Source: JAGXRK01 sp963804005
Lineage (GTDB): Bacteria > Bacteroidota > Ignavibacteria > Ignavibacteriales > Ignavibacteriaceae
Assembly (NCBI GenBank): GCA_963804005.1
Contig: CAWDOP010000016.1
Span: forward strand, 62,001-126,000
DNA length: 64,000 bases
Direction: 5' to 3'
The notes under the pieces are model-generated. The model was not told where the DNA came from, did no database searches, and saw only the letters and a list, made by a program, of their open reading frames with translations. Position numbers and translations under genes: made by a program. The first letter of the stretch is position 1. Each line of letters opens with the position of its first letter. Shown here one piece after another: positions 26,023 to 36,964 of the stretch.

Positions 26023-28246
26023 TTATCGAAGGAGGACCATCTTCTTTGTTTCAACAAAAGTACCAGCTTGCAATCTGTAGAAATATATTCCACTTGATAA
26101 ATTTGTTGCATTAAATTCAACTTTAAAGTTACCAACAGGTTTTTCTGTATTCAACAAGTGTTAAAATTTCATTTCCTAAAATATCAAACACTTTTAGTGA
26201 AATAAAACTTAATTCCGGTATTTGATATTTAATTGTTGTCGTTGGATTAAAAGGATTAGGATAGTTTTGTTTTAACTTATACGTTGTTGGTTGAGTATTA
26301 TCATTTGACGTATTTCCGGTTGTAGTCTGATAGGACAATGCCAATCCCCAAGCCTCTAAAGTACCGGTGTTATCTGTTGCCCCATCATAAATTTCAAGAA
26401 TCCATTCACCATTTGGATCGGAACCTGCAAAAATTGAAAGCGGTTGATACGGTTTATAATTACCTGTAAAAGGAGACGTAGCGCTTGCGATTGATGTTTC
26501 TGCATCATCGGATAAAACAGTGTTAATAAAATTATCACCTGTACCGCCGGATTCATAAACAATCGTGTCAGTAAGCGCATTGTGTGTGAGAGTAAATATC
26601 AGATCACCGGCAGATGTGTGCAATACTGTGTCAATTAAAACCTGAACATCGATAAGAGTGGATGAAAAGGATTGTTTATTAAGACTGTTTACGATGAAAA
26701 GGAAGGTTTGTTAAGATCATTTATAAATATTGAACTGCTGGTTGTTCCAAAATCTGTTATGTCCAAATTTAAATTACCAGCGGTTGCCATTACAACCATT
26801 ACCACATCAATATTTACTCTCGCCGTATCAAAAGCTCCGCGACCATCCGAAATAACATAATCAAAATAAACAGCACCAATAAAACCCGGAGCAGGAGTTA
26901 CCGAAATAGTTGTATCTCCTTCCAAAATGTCTGCGGTACAATTTAGCGGCTCAGTTACTTCAACAATTGTAAGATCATCGCCATTCAAATCAGAATCGTT
27001 ACTAAGAACCTGAATAACAGAAGTACTATCTTTTTCAACAATCACGTAATCATCTGCAGCAACCGGAGCAACATTAAATGCAGGTATATATTTAAACGTC
27101 CTTCTTACCTGATCTTCCCAAGCAGTAAGAATCCAGATTTGCCTCATTTCTTCAATTCTGTTATTATTCTCATCATATGAGGAAAGATATCTCAAATCAT
27201 TTTCCCATTGTTCATCATACCATTCCTGCTCAGTTCTTACAGTTAATTTATTCGACCCATCATACTCAAAAATATGTCGCCACAAATTAATCCAGAAGGA
27301 TCATCCCACTCGGCTTCAGTAAGCATAGTTAAATTATTATTTCCGTCATACACATACCTCTCCGCATATCATTTTCCCACGCGATCGGAATGCCAATCGT
27401 ACTCAGTTTCCTGACTTACTTTATTATATGCCGTATACGTTAATTCCATTTTCCAGGAATTTACCCAGGATGAACTAACCCAGTATTGTCTTAAATCAAG
27501 TATTAAATTTTTATTGCCGTCATAAGAATAATGATGGACGCTTTGATTAACCCAATCAGAAACATTCCATACCTGATATAATTCTTCACTCCGATTATTG
27601 TTTACATCATAGGAGTACATATAGCGAGAAATGTTATTCCAACCAGATAAATCAGCACCTTGATTTAATTCTATGAGTAGATTATTACTGCCGTCATAAT
27701 TACAAGTGAGACGTGTTTGTGCTACCCAGTCCTCCTGGTACCAAGTTTCCGAAAGTTTTTCGATAAGGTTATTATTTAAATCATATGTGTAAAGGTATCG
27801 ATCCCAGTTTTCCCAGATACCGCCATTATTAAATTGTATATAGGATTCTTTTAAGTTATTGCTCTCATCATATACATACAAAACTTTTTGTGAATGAATC
27901 CAAATAATACCATCCCAAAATTTGAAATTCCATTCAACTAAATTTGCATTTTCATCATAGGAGTATGTATCCCATGTAACATATACCCACGACATATAAA
28001 ATTCATCCCAATTTTGTAGCAGTTCTTCCACCAAAACGTAGCCATTCTCCTGGACTGTTTTATTAATAGTGGTTTTTGTAGAGGAGCTTTGATGGGATTC
28101 AAAATCTTGAAGTAGAGGAAATTCTTCCCGGTTAAATTTTTCTTCAGCAATCGATTTGTAAGATTGATTTTAGTTACAAGCGATTGTGAAAAAATTGTTA
28201 ACGAAGTAAAAAGTAGTATGGATATGATAATGAATGCGGACTTCAT
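26023..28246 (-). CDS. T9SS protein with YD-like repeats, cadherin-like and P-domain modules; many frameshifts
   Basis: The signal peptide starts at 28246 (MKSAFIIISILLFTSLTIFS). The body holds about nine units of roughly 34 residues of the form W-x-n-x-x-r-Y-x-Y-D-x-N-N-N-L-x-E-x-x-x-x-W (27300-28030), then a cadherin-like tandem module (NVAPVAADDYVIVEKDSTSV, VLSNDSDLNGDDLTIVEV), then a proprotein-convertase-P-like module (SDPNGEWILEIYDGATDNTG), then a T9SS sorting domain ending KKMVLLR. Five or more frame changes (about 28030, 27375, 27290, 26660, 26145) are needed. Few genes carry so many errors by chance, so it is probably a decaying gene. The repeats resemble RHS/YD only loosely; no RHS core is present. 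Confidence 0.65.
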
Positions 28247-28547
28247 AACTCCTCCTATAACTGAGAATTAATGTAGTTTAATTCCCACACCCAGAGAATT
28301 AGAAAGGCAAGAATGTTCTGGTAGGTTCAATAATTCATTCTACAACCTTTCAACGTGGTGTAGAGAATATTTACAATTATAAGTTGTGAATCCTAGAAAT
28401 CAATGTCAAGAAAAATATGCTTGATGTTTGTCGATAGTTTTTGATTGGCAAATAATTAACATCTTTTCTGCATTTTTTTACAATTCCATGACAACAATAG
28501 AAAGAGAGAAAACTAAGTTACACTTGAACATGATTGTGAGGTGTAAA

Positions 28548-29420
28548 ATGAAAAAATTAACATATAATCTGTGGTTATTAGTTACTGTCTTTATAATTAT
28601 AACTGATATAATTCCTCAAGAAAATGAAAAGCCTTATTTAGTCAATCCTCTTATTGGCGATACATTAGATCTTGAAGAAAGAAATTACTATTTGCTCTTC
28701 CCGGATATTGATGGATTCCATTATGCTGTATTTTATATTAATCCTGACAGCACATTAGATGCAAATGTAGCTTACTTTGAAAACGGATTGTTAAAAAATA
28801 CATTTATTGAGAATTATAAATCCTTAAAGTCACTTGATTATCATATCAAGGCAAAGGTTGCATTGGAAAATATAAATCCAATAGAATCACTTAGAACTAA
28901 TAAAGATCCTCATTTGATTTCCCAAAAAGGAACTGAAATTAGTGTCCTTTCTTATTACGGTGAAGAAAGAGTCGGAGAGTTGCTGGCTGTCCGACGGAAC
29001 TCATTACTGATGTTAAAAGATGATTGCTACTTTAATCTTAAAAACTTAGACTGTATCTGGAAAGCAAACCAATCTGAAATAGAACAAGTAGTAATTGAAG
29101 GCAATTCATATTTAGCATTAGGTATCGGATTGGGATTGGTTACATCAGCAATAGCAGGTGCTTTGATTTACCAGTCAAATTATGAAGAAGACGCTAGTAG
29201 CAATTTTATTGATTTTAGAGCTGCGAATGCATTTGGTGAATCATTCGGTACAATTATACTCACTACTATCGGTCTAACAACTCTTGGAGCAATAATAGGA
29301 CTAGTAACTTCAACTCCTGATACAGTTGTTGACATAATCGATGAAAATGATATACAAGGATTAAGCAAATATGCCCGTTTTCCATTCGGTGAGCCAAAAG
29401 AATTTCAAGCTATTGAATGA
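28548..29420 (+). CDS. Exported or membrane protein of unknown family
   Basis: I choose the ATG at 28548 (MKKLTYNLWLLVTVFIIITD), which gives a signal-like N-terminus; the frame extends upstream without such a sequence. The 290-residue protein has a soluble middle (DTLDLEERNYYLLFPDIDGF ... VGELLAVRRNSLLMLKDD) and two glycine-rich hydrophobic segments near the end (LALGIGLGLVTSAIAGALIY and ILTTIGLTTLGAIIGLVTS) with a glycine-zipper spacing. No T9SS domain, no enzyme motif. Divergent from the repeat protein at 28246. Function unknown. Confidence 0.7.
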   Translation: MKKLTYNLWLLVTVFIIITDIIPQENEKPYLVNPLIGDTLDLEERNYYLLFPDIDGFHYAVFYINPDSTLDANVAYFENGLLKNTFIENYKSLKSLDYHIKAKVALENINPIESLRTNKDPHLISQKGTEISVLSYYGEERVGELLAVRRNSLLMLKDDCYFNLKNLDCIWKANQSEIEQVVIEGNSYLALGIGLGLVTSAIAGALIYQSNYEEDASSNFIDFRAANAFGESFGTIILTTIGLTTLGAIIGLVTSTPDTVVDIIDENDIQGLSKYARFPFGEPKEFQAIE

Positions 29421-29547
29421 GATTGGGAATAAATAATAATCGTACATTTTGTTGTACTATTACTACTATACAATAATCTATATCAACTTGCTTTCCTTTC
29501 GGCAAGCTGCTATTGATGTGGTATTCAAAAAATCCGATAGATATAGT

Positions 29548-31209
29548 CTATTTGAGTAGTATCATTTTCCTAGTTTGAACAAAATCACCAGTTTGTAGTC
29601 TGTAGAAATATATTCCGCTTGGTAAATCACTCCCATTAAAATCTATTGAGTGATAGCCAGCTTTTTTTTCTTCATTAACGAGAGTCTTTACTTCCCTTCC
29701 AAGTAAATCATATATTTTCAATATTTGTCTACTACCTACTGGAGACTGCCAACTAATTACTGTGCTTGGGTTAAATGGATTTGGATAATTTTGAGAAAGT
29801 TTGAAGTCGCGGACTATTTCAGCCATATTGTCATCCAATGCCGTAACTGTTCCGGTAAAATAAAAGTCCTTTAAGGATTGAGCTTTGTTTTTCATTTCAG
29901 TTACACTATTTAAATTATCCGATCCAATTGCGATATAAATAGCAACAACAACTTCCTGAGTATCAGCTGGTTGCATTGTGAATGGACCTGAACTTACTAA
30001 GCTCCTTCTATCTCCCGGGACAGGTCCACCGGGCCAGCCCCCGCCTTCATACCAGCCAGTACCGTTAACAGGATCACCGGCTAACGGAAACATTGTTTCC
30101 AGACCTGTGTTTGGATCAATATAGGGATCACCATTCCATAGCTTTCCACTCATATAATTATAAAATTGTAACGTTCCATCATATACACCTAGATCAGGAT
30201 CCTGATATGGTGAAGTAAAATCATTTATATAAAATGCAAAGGTAGTCATTGGCAAATTGCGATATCCTTTGTGCCATTCGTTATTAAAGTACGCACTATC
30301 TTGTAGAGTAGCATTAACTACAGGCCCCTGTAACAAGAGATGCCCAACAGCTGGAGGATTTGCTCCATAAAATCCCACATCATTATTATCTGCATTGTAA
30401 GTGTAACCCAGATCAAGGACTGTGTCACAACCCGAGTAATCATCCCCAGCATCACCAAGATCGTCATCCATCCAATAGACAAGGTACATACTATCTATTG
30501 TATTGCTGCTTTTATTTATAATACGATATTTTTTGAACACTGCATCTGCTAGAAAATTTGCCTGATCGAAAGCATAAGTCGTAGTCTGGAACTCAAGACC
30601 AATAGGTAAACTGCCGTAAGTAAATGTAGTGCGTGAAGGATCCAGATCATTTGCAACGTACCATAAAGTTTCATCACCAACATATTTCGGCCCATCAACA
30701 CCAGGTGTATATGCACCGTTACCATCAACATCTTCATATGGTGCACCATCTTCCATAGGCCACTCATTAAAATCTTGTTCATACTGATCTCGAACAGAAC
30801 CTAGAGGAAGATTTTCCCAACCATCTAATATTTTGTAAACTCTGTATTTGCTGTCCCATGGATCATCAGGTGCCCCATTTTCTAATATTTTACCGGCTTG
30901 TAAACCATATCTGTATGTATTGCCGTTTACAAGAATTTGACTGTTAACTATTCCACCCCAGACCAGGCCATCAGCAAAAACCGCAGTTAATGAACCTTCA
31001 TCACCACCAGGCCAATAAAACCCGCTTCCATCAGTTGTTGGGTTGTGCGAGCCCATTCCATTATTACTTAGCCACATCTTTACTTCATTTACTGAAATGA
31101 AGTTGCTATTGTCATTCGTCAGAATTCCATCTATGCCCGTTTTGACCTGGCAGAAGAGAAATATATTATATGTAAAAACAAACAAAAAAAATAACACAAT
31201 AGATTTCAT
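29548..31209 (-). CDS. T9SS-exported extracellular protein
   Basis: The start is set at ATG 31209 (MKSIVLFFLFVFTYNIFLFC) behind GGAGG; four more residues upstream are possible but lack spacing. The protein (about 553 residues) belongs to a family common among these secreted proteins. Typical segments are GDEGSLTAVFADGLVWGG, a calcium-type DVDGNGAYTPGVDGPKYVGD, FKKYRIINKSSNTIDSMYL and YWMDDDLGDAGDDYSGCD. It ends in a T9SS type A domain (LSQNYPNPFNPSTVISW ... SGIYFYRLQTGDFVQTRK). The same architecture occurs in the genes at 31268 and 32794, so the three are likely paralogues in a row. Function unknown. Confidence 0.9.
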   Translation of the reverse strand: MKSIVLFFLFVFTYNIFLFCQVKTGIDGILTNDNSNFISVNEVKMWLSNNGMGSHNPTTDGSGFYWPGGDEGSLTAVFADGLVWGGIVNSQILVNGNTYRYGLQAGKILENGAPDDPWDSKYRVYKILDGWENLPLGSVRDQYEQDFNEWPMEDGAPYEDVDGNGAYTPGVDGPKYVGDETLWYVANDLDPSRTTFTYGSLPIGLEFQTTTYAFDQANFLADAVFKKYRIINKSSNTIDSMYLVYWMDDDLGDAGDDYSGCDTVLDLGYTYNADNNDVGFYGANPPAVGHLLLQGPVVNATLQDSAYFNNEWHKGYRNLPMTTFAFYINDFTSPYQDPDLGVYDGTLQFYNYMSGKLWNGDPYIDPNTGLETMFPLAGDPVNGTGWYEGGGWPGGPVPGDRRSLVSSGPFTMQPADTQEVVVAIYIAIGSDNLNSVTEMKNKAQSLKDFYFTGTVTALDDNMAEIVRDFKLSQNYPNPFNPSTVISWQSPVGSRQILKIYDLLGREVKTLVNEEKKAGYHSIDFNGSDLPSGIYFYRLQTGDFVQTRKMILLK

Positions 31210-31267
31210 AATGACCTCCATAATTAAAATTTATATAAGGGCTTGATGTATCAGCCCCTACATTTAT

Positions 31268-32713
31268 TCATTTAATTAATATCATCTTCTTAGTCTCAAC
31301 AAAAGAACCTGCCTGAAGTCTGTAGAAATAAACTCCACTTGGTAGATTAGCTGCATACCAGTTTAACTCATAAGTGCCTGCTGGTTTATATTCATTAACG
31401 AGTGTTTCTATTTCATTTCCAAGCACATCATAAATTTTTATTATTGCCTTTGATGCATTTGGAATTGAATATTTGATAGTTGTACTTGGGTTGAATGGAT
31501 TTGGGTAGTTTTGGGATAAGAGATATTCTTTGGGAATAAAGTTGTTTTTTAGTTCTAGGATGTCTGTGATAGAAGAATTAAAAACATTCTTTGATGTCAG
31601 CATATTCTGGTGAATATCATTGTAATCATTACCTCCCATTATTGCAGTATAAAATATTAAACTCTGATTACTGTAAAGCGAATACGGACCAGAACTAATG
31701 TTTGAAACTATGTCTAATCCTGTAAGTGGGACGGTTGAAGTATCGTCAAAATGAATGTCGTTTGTAGCACCAGGATGGAAATATTTGTAGCCAATATTTG
31801 AGTTGTAAAGTCCTTCACTACTTGAGATAATTCCAAATTGAACAGTATCAATATCCACATCATAATCATATAGATTATAATGAAAGTCCGTAATACCAGA
31901 TTGGAATTGTATTGTTTGTGGCGTTCCTAGAAAAGTAATTCCGAAATAACCAGTAAATCCATCAGGCCATTCTGATGAGAAGCCGTCATCAAAAAAGTAT
32001 ACGAAGTGATTTTCCTTATCAAACCCAACCCTGTCATCTGCATATTCTTGTGTCCCTGCTGATGCATTCCCAACATCTATATCACAGTATAATGAAAAAT
32101 AAATGCTATCATAGTTAGTTTGACTCTTATTAATTATTTGATATTTGAAGAAAATTATATCTTCTGTGGTGTCATTAGTGAATACATAACCTGTTTGATG
32201 AATGAATATATTTAATAAATTTATTGAGTTGGTACTATCTGAATAAACACAATAACTGTCCTGATCGGAAATGAAGATTGGATTTCCACTTGAGTCTTTA
32301 ACGGGCCAGCCAGTCAAGGGAGGCCAGCTTTGAGGGTCATCACTAAAAGCAATTCGAGGAATAGCAGGATTGTGGTAACCGCCAACTGCTTCCCATTCTT
32401 CGTTAGTAAAATACTTGCACTGAATAACGTTTCCGGGAATTCCAACCATCGGATTTATTCTGAAAATGTAATGCTTTGTACTGTTGATTGGGAACTCACC
32501 TGAAGGACCCTGAGCTAAAAATCTTGGATATAGTTTTCCTCTATTCTCAAACCATAAACCAACGTTGCCAGCATCGTGGGTACCTCCTGCACGGTCTTCA
32601 ACACCAAGCAGAGCAGAGTTAGAAATATTTTCTTCCTTCAGTGCACTTTTTTGAGGATAGATATCAGAAAAAAAGACCAAGCACAATATCAGAATCATTA
32701 GTTTCATTATCAT
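31268..32713 (-). CDS. T9SS-exported extracellular protein (paralogue)
   Basis: The 481 residues have an N-terminal signal (MKLMILILCLVFFSDIYP), a body with the family marks NVGLWFENRGKLYPRFLAQG, FFKYQIINKSQTNYDSIYFS, YCDIDVGNASAGTQEYADD and FYTAIMGGNDYNDI, and a C-terminal T9SS domain (LSQNYPNPFNPSTTIKYS ... SGVYFYRLQAGSFVETKK). Its DNA around the sorting domain is close to that of the 22209 gene (shared CAAAAGAACCTGCCTGAAG). It lies 58 bases upstream of the 29548 gene on the same strand. Function unknown; probably surface-exposed or released. Confidence 0.88.
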   Translation of the reverse strand: MIMKLMILILCLVFFSDIYPQKSALKEENISNSALLGVEDRAGGTHDAGNVGLWFENRGKLYPRFLAQGPSGEFPINSTKHYIFRINPMVGIPGNVIQCKYFTNEEWEAVGGYHNPAIPRIAFSDDPQSWPPLTGWPVKDSSGNPIFISDQDSYCVYSDSTNSINLLNIFIHQTGYVFTNDTTEDIIFFKYQIINKSQTNYDSIYFSLYCDIDVGNASAGTQEYADDRVGFDKENHFVYFFDDGFSSEWPDGFTGYFGITFLGTPQTIQFQSGITDFHYNLYDYDVDIDTVQFGIISSSEGLYNSNIGYKYFHPGATNDIHFDDTSTVPLTGLDIVSNISSGPYSLYSNQSLIFYTAIMGGNDYNDIHQNMLTSKNVFNSSITDILELKNNFIPKEYLLSQNYPNPFNPSTTIKYSIPNASKAIIKIYDVLGNEIETLVNEYKPAGTYELNWYAANLPSGVYFYRLQAGSFVETKKMILIK

Positions 32714-32793
32714 TCATTCCTAATTATTTTTCATAACTCCTCTCCAAGACATAATTTAATTTTAGAACCTCTGATTACGAGATTTAATTAAGT

Positions 32794-35700
32794 CTATTTT
32801 AGCAAAACCATCTTCTTTGTCTCAACAAAAGCACCTGCTTGCAATCTGTAGAAATATATTCCACTTGATAAATTTGTTGCATCAAATTCAACTTTAAAAC
32901 TACCAACAGGTTTTTCTTCATTTAAAAGTGTTGATACTTCACTTCCTAAAACATCATAGACTTTAATTGTAACAAAACCTTGTTCGGGAATTTGATACTT
33001 AATTGTTGTCCTTGGATTAAATGGATTAGGATAGTTTTGAGATAAATAATATTCATTTGGAGTTACAAATTCCAAATCAACATCAGTTAATGCTCCTATC
33101 TATACTGGATCATAGGTTTGAGTGTAATACCGCCCGCTTTCTAATTCGCCAGGAGGAGTTGAAGCACCTCCGGATTGATACTGCCCGACACAAGTCATGT
33201 AATAATAATAATTTTTTCCAATTTGAATAGCAGTATCTTCATAGTGTGTAGCTGTATCATCTAATTCTGCAATCATTTCATATTCACCATCGTGGGTATT
33301 CGGACTCCTGTAAATTCTTATTTTACTCGGCGGATTTGGATCTTCGCTTCTTAAGGACCAATCGAAAACTATTTTCGGGCTGTCACTTACAACACTAAAA
33401 GTAGCCGGAGGTCTTGGTGGTTGAGGAATATTCCAGTCTTCATTAAATGCTTCGATTGCATTTCTGAAAGTATTAAAAAGTGAATCACGCCCCTGATTTA
33501 TAACCTCTGTATTTTTTGCATAAGCAGTTATGGTACCAGCTTTGTAAAGTTCACCGACTCTAATCTGTTCTTCTCTGCTCATTCCGGCAACAGCTTCCGC
33601 TACTATAATGTTTACACTTTCACCAGGCGCTAAAGTATAAGGTCCATAAGCAATTTTGTACGATGTACCTCCTGAATAGGGAGGATATACATTGGCTTGA
33701 CTTGTCTGAATTGCATAATCTCCGCTCGGCACCACAAGATCAGCATGCCGCGGAGTTTGATGACCGGTTCTCATTAAATTGTACTCCTGTGTCATTCTGT
33801 CAATATTAAAGGCATCACTCCCTGATTGCAATAACGGCATATCACTGTCAAGGAAGGAAGTTGTCGACGGTTGGCCGAGATCATCAACTTTTTCTGTGGC
33901 AGATTTATCAGCATACAAAGTAACGGTACCGACAAACTGTGAAGCGCCTAACCTGCCAATTGTATCGTCAGGAACATTATAAGTCAGAGCACTAAAATTT
34001 AAAGCCCATATTGGACCACCTATATTATCGTATGCAACATCCTTATCGGGGAAATAACCATGCCAGGAATACATTGCTCTAAATTGTTCATCTGGTAAAT
34101 CAACTTTAACACCATCGCCGCGAGAATCATTCATCGTATTTTTACCCCATCCTGTTGCATTTCCAATAACATAGCGGGTGGATTGGTTGATGGCATACCG
34201 ATTAATTAAGAAAAGATAAAGACTGTCAATGGTATTATATGGCAATTCAATTCCCTCATCTCCATCAGTGTTGCCGGTATTTATAAGAGTGTATTCATTA
34301 ATAATATAACCGTCATTATATGATTGGCTGAATTGTGCAATTTTTCGCTCGATAGTTACACCCAATTGTGTATTTATTTTATTGTAGATCATTCTGTCCC
34401 AGATTAAATCGCTGTCCAGACTATCAATAATAACCTCCTTTTGGTAGGAATGGGAACCGTTAACCGTAACGTAAGTAGGTTCAAATTTAGAAATAGTCTT
34501 GAAACTTTGAGGATAAAGAGCAAAGAATAGCGGATTTCTGGGACCTGCAGTTACAACTTTATACGGAAACCAGTTATTATTCTCGTCAGTAAAATCAGCG
34601 CATCCTAACCACAGTCCCTTTGAGCATTGCATATCCTGATATCTATATATAGCCGGCCATTGTGTTCCATACTGCTGTCGGGCAACAAATCCGTCTTCCC
34701 GTTCTGATCCGATTGATGAATACCAATTATGGAGTGTACCAACTGACATCCATCTGTTTTCAATTTCAATAGGCGGGATATGAAGTGTTAAGCCATCAAA
34801 GGTTAAACTTTTAAAATCATTATCAACAACCTGAAAAAAGGTATTTACAACATCGTAATTATTAAAAGGACCAATACTTAATCCCCAGATATTATCACCG
34901 GCTGCATAATCGTTATGATTTCCGTCATCAAACATTTGATAAGGACCGTAAAGTATATTTTCAATCTCATAACTAATATTAGTTTGCTGGATTCCGGTTA
35001 AGCTTCCGACATATGCTCTTATTTGAATAGAAATATTTGCATCAACAGTTGAGCTTTCTGAATGATAAAGAACAGGATAATCTTCATCATCAATTGTTGT
35101 TCCTATTTGTCCAATCCAGATTTGTCTTTTGCCAAATTTACGGTCTGATAAGAAAGTGATTAAAGGTTTATCGTTGTATTCACAAATATTAAAATAGCCG
35201 TCTAGTCCCATATAATTAGTAAAGTTCGTTCTAGAACTCCAGGTAGTTCCATTATCCGTGCTTTTTCGGTAAGTAATATTTTGTTGATATAAAGGGTTAT
35301 CACTTATTGTAAATGGAGTTGGTTTTTCTTTTTGTGTAATCAACCAAATAGTTCCATTAGATTCCTTAAATAAACTAGGTTTCTTTTCAGAACTATCTGG
35401 ATCTGTTAATAACGTTTCGGTTCCCCAGGTGTTCCCGCCATCTGTGCTCTTTCTGGAATATACTTTATATAAATTACTACTATATAAATCGTATGTGGTA
35501 AGATAATTATTGTTATCAATGGGCATTAAATCAAAAGCACTATACAAACTTGTATAAAATCCATTGTTTTTTGCTGACCATGTACTTCCATTATCGGTGC
35601 TGTAGAAGAAATAATTATTTCTTGCAACAAGCCAGATTTTATTATCTGGAGCCTGGATGATTTTGGGAAATGCTACATATGTGGTAGCAAAAATATTTTG

Positions 35701-36126
35701 AGGCAGTGACCAGGTTGTTCCATTATTATCGGAATAAACAAATTTTGTTTGGTTATATGTTGGTGTTTCACTAATTGTAAAGACAACTAATAATCTTCCA
35801 GTATTTGTCTTTATCGCTGAAATAAAAACAATATCATCTTGTTCTCTTTCTAAAGTGGAAACAAAAGTTGGTGTGCTCCAACTCATACCTAAGTCTGTAC
35901 TCTTAACAAAATAGATTGTATCTGCAGGCGAGCGATTGGCAGTGCAAAAAATTAAAATTTCATTATTATTTATTAAAGGCTGGGCATTGCAATAACTTGT
36001 TTGAGTTGTGTCTTGAATATTAAACCAAAGCATTTCTTCAAAAGGCTGCGCATTATTGACACTAGAATAAAAACAAATGATAAAACTAAAATAACCGGTA
36101 AAAACGATTTTCCATTTGCTCGACAA
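32794..36126 (-). CDS. Large T9SS-exported BNR-repeat protein with in-frame TAG before the sorting domain
   Basis: The body has about five sialidase-type Asp boxes (STDLGMSWS, SDNNGTTWS, STDNGSTWS, STDGGNTWG, STDNGTTWS). A long region related to the two preceding T9SS paralogues follows (DRMIYNKINTQLGVTIERK ... FSALTYNVPDDTIG), then a fibronectin-III-like piece (IRIYRSPNTHDGEYEMIAEL). TAG at 33102-33100 follows YTQTYDPV, yet the same frame continues as IGALTDVDLEFVTPNEYY into a normal T9SS domain ending KKMVLLK at 32794. This is one substitution away from a complete gene of about 1,110 residues. The N-terminus is uncertain: the hydrophobic leader IVFTGYFSFIICFYSS lacks an ATG in frame and may use TTG 36126. 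No active-site arginine triad of sialidases is recognisable. Confidence 0.75.
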
Positions 36127-36875
36127 AAGTACCAGCTTGTATTCTGTAGAAATATACCCTCTTGTTACAAAGAGATTAAAGGGTGACGAGGTTGATATAC
36201 TAATTTTTATTATCGTATTAAATGGATTAGGAAACTTTTGACTGATTAACATCGTACAAAAACTTTGTGTACTGATCAAAGAAAAATTTAGAGGTATCGA
36301 CAACAACTGCGTTTTTAGCGAGCTGACCATCATAATCAATTCCGAATAATAAATTATCATCAGAATCAGCTAAAGAAATTGCATCAAAATTTGTAATTAA
36401 GCCAATGGAATCTTCGGGATAAGTATAGCCGCCGTCAAAACTTCGTGTCAGCGGACCACCTGCAAAAGCAAAAACTTTCAATGGGTTTTGTTTTGAAATA
36501 TCTATTCGATCGAAACCGGACATACCTCCATACACAATTGAATCATTTCTTGCTATGTAAGAGTGGTTATCGGGATAAATCACAAAACCGCAGTTAACAA
36601 AATCTTCGCCGGAAGGAAAGAATTCAAAATCAAGAACAGCTTTGGCTAATTGCGATTGGGGAAAATTATAATCGTACGCTTGAATAATTAATTCTTCGGA
36701 CAATGTGGAAGTGTTCAGTTTGTACACAGGATTAAAATAAAAGTAATCGCTGCCCGAAACGATACAGCAATATAGTTTCACCCTGAGGATTTTCTATTCC
36801 ATCAAGGGAATGGAATGTTTGTGAAGATGTAAGAGTAGACGAGATAAGGAACAAAGAAAACACAATGCTTTTCAT
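36086..36875 (-). pseudogene. Decayed T9SS gene fused to the next gene's leader
   Basis: The ATG at 36875 gives a signal peptide (MKSIVFSLFLISSTLTSSQT, then FHSLDGIENPQGE). A shift near 36785 leads into LYCCIVSGSDYFYFNPVYKL and SFDGGYTYPEDSIGL. Another shift near 36245 leads into a worn sorting domain (ISQKFPNPFNTIIKISIS), and a further one into VYFYRIQAGTFVEQ. That frame then reads MENRFYRLF and stops at 36086, overlapping the start region of the next gene. It is a shortened T9SS gene whose end was replaced by the beginning of its neighbour. Confidence 0.6.
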
Positions 36876-36964
36876 AGAGCCCCCTAAAAAATAATGCTCA
36901 AGTGGAAATTAGCATTCGAAAAAGTCTATGTCAACAGGAATAAGCTTGCTAAACTTTAATGGTT

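Noticed and set aside
27300..28030. RHS/polymorphic toxin suggested by YD-like repeats
   Set aside because: The units lack the RHS core and any toxin tip, and the protein ends with a T9SS domain, so it is a secreted repeat protein.
32794..36126. Sialidase suggested by Asp-box repeats
   Set aside because: Asp boxes alone mark propeller structure. No arginine triad or catalytic Tyr/Glu pattern was recognisable.
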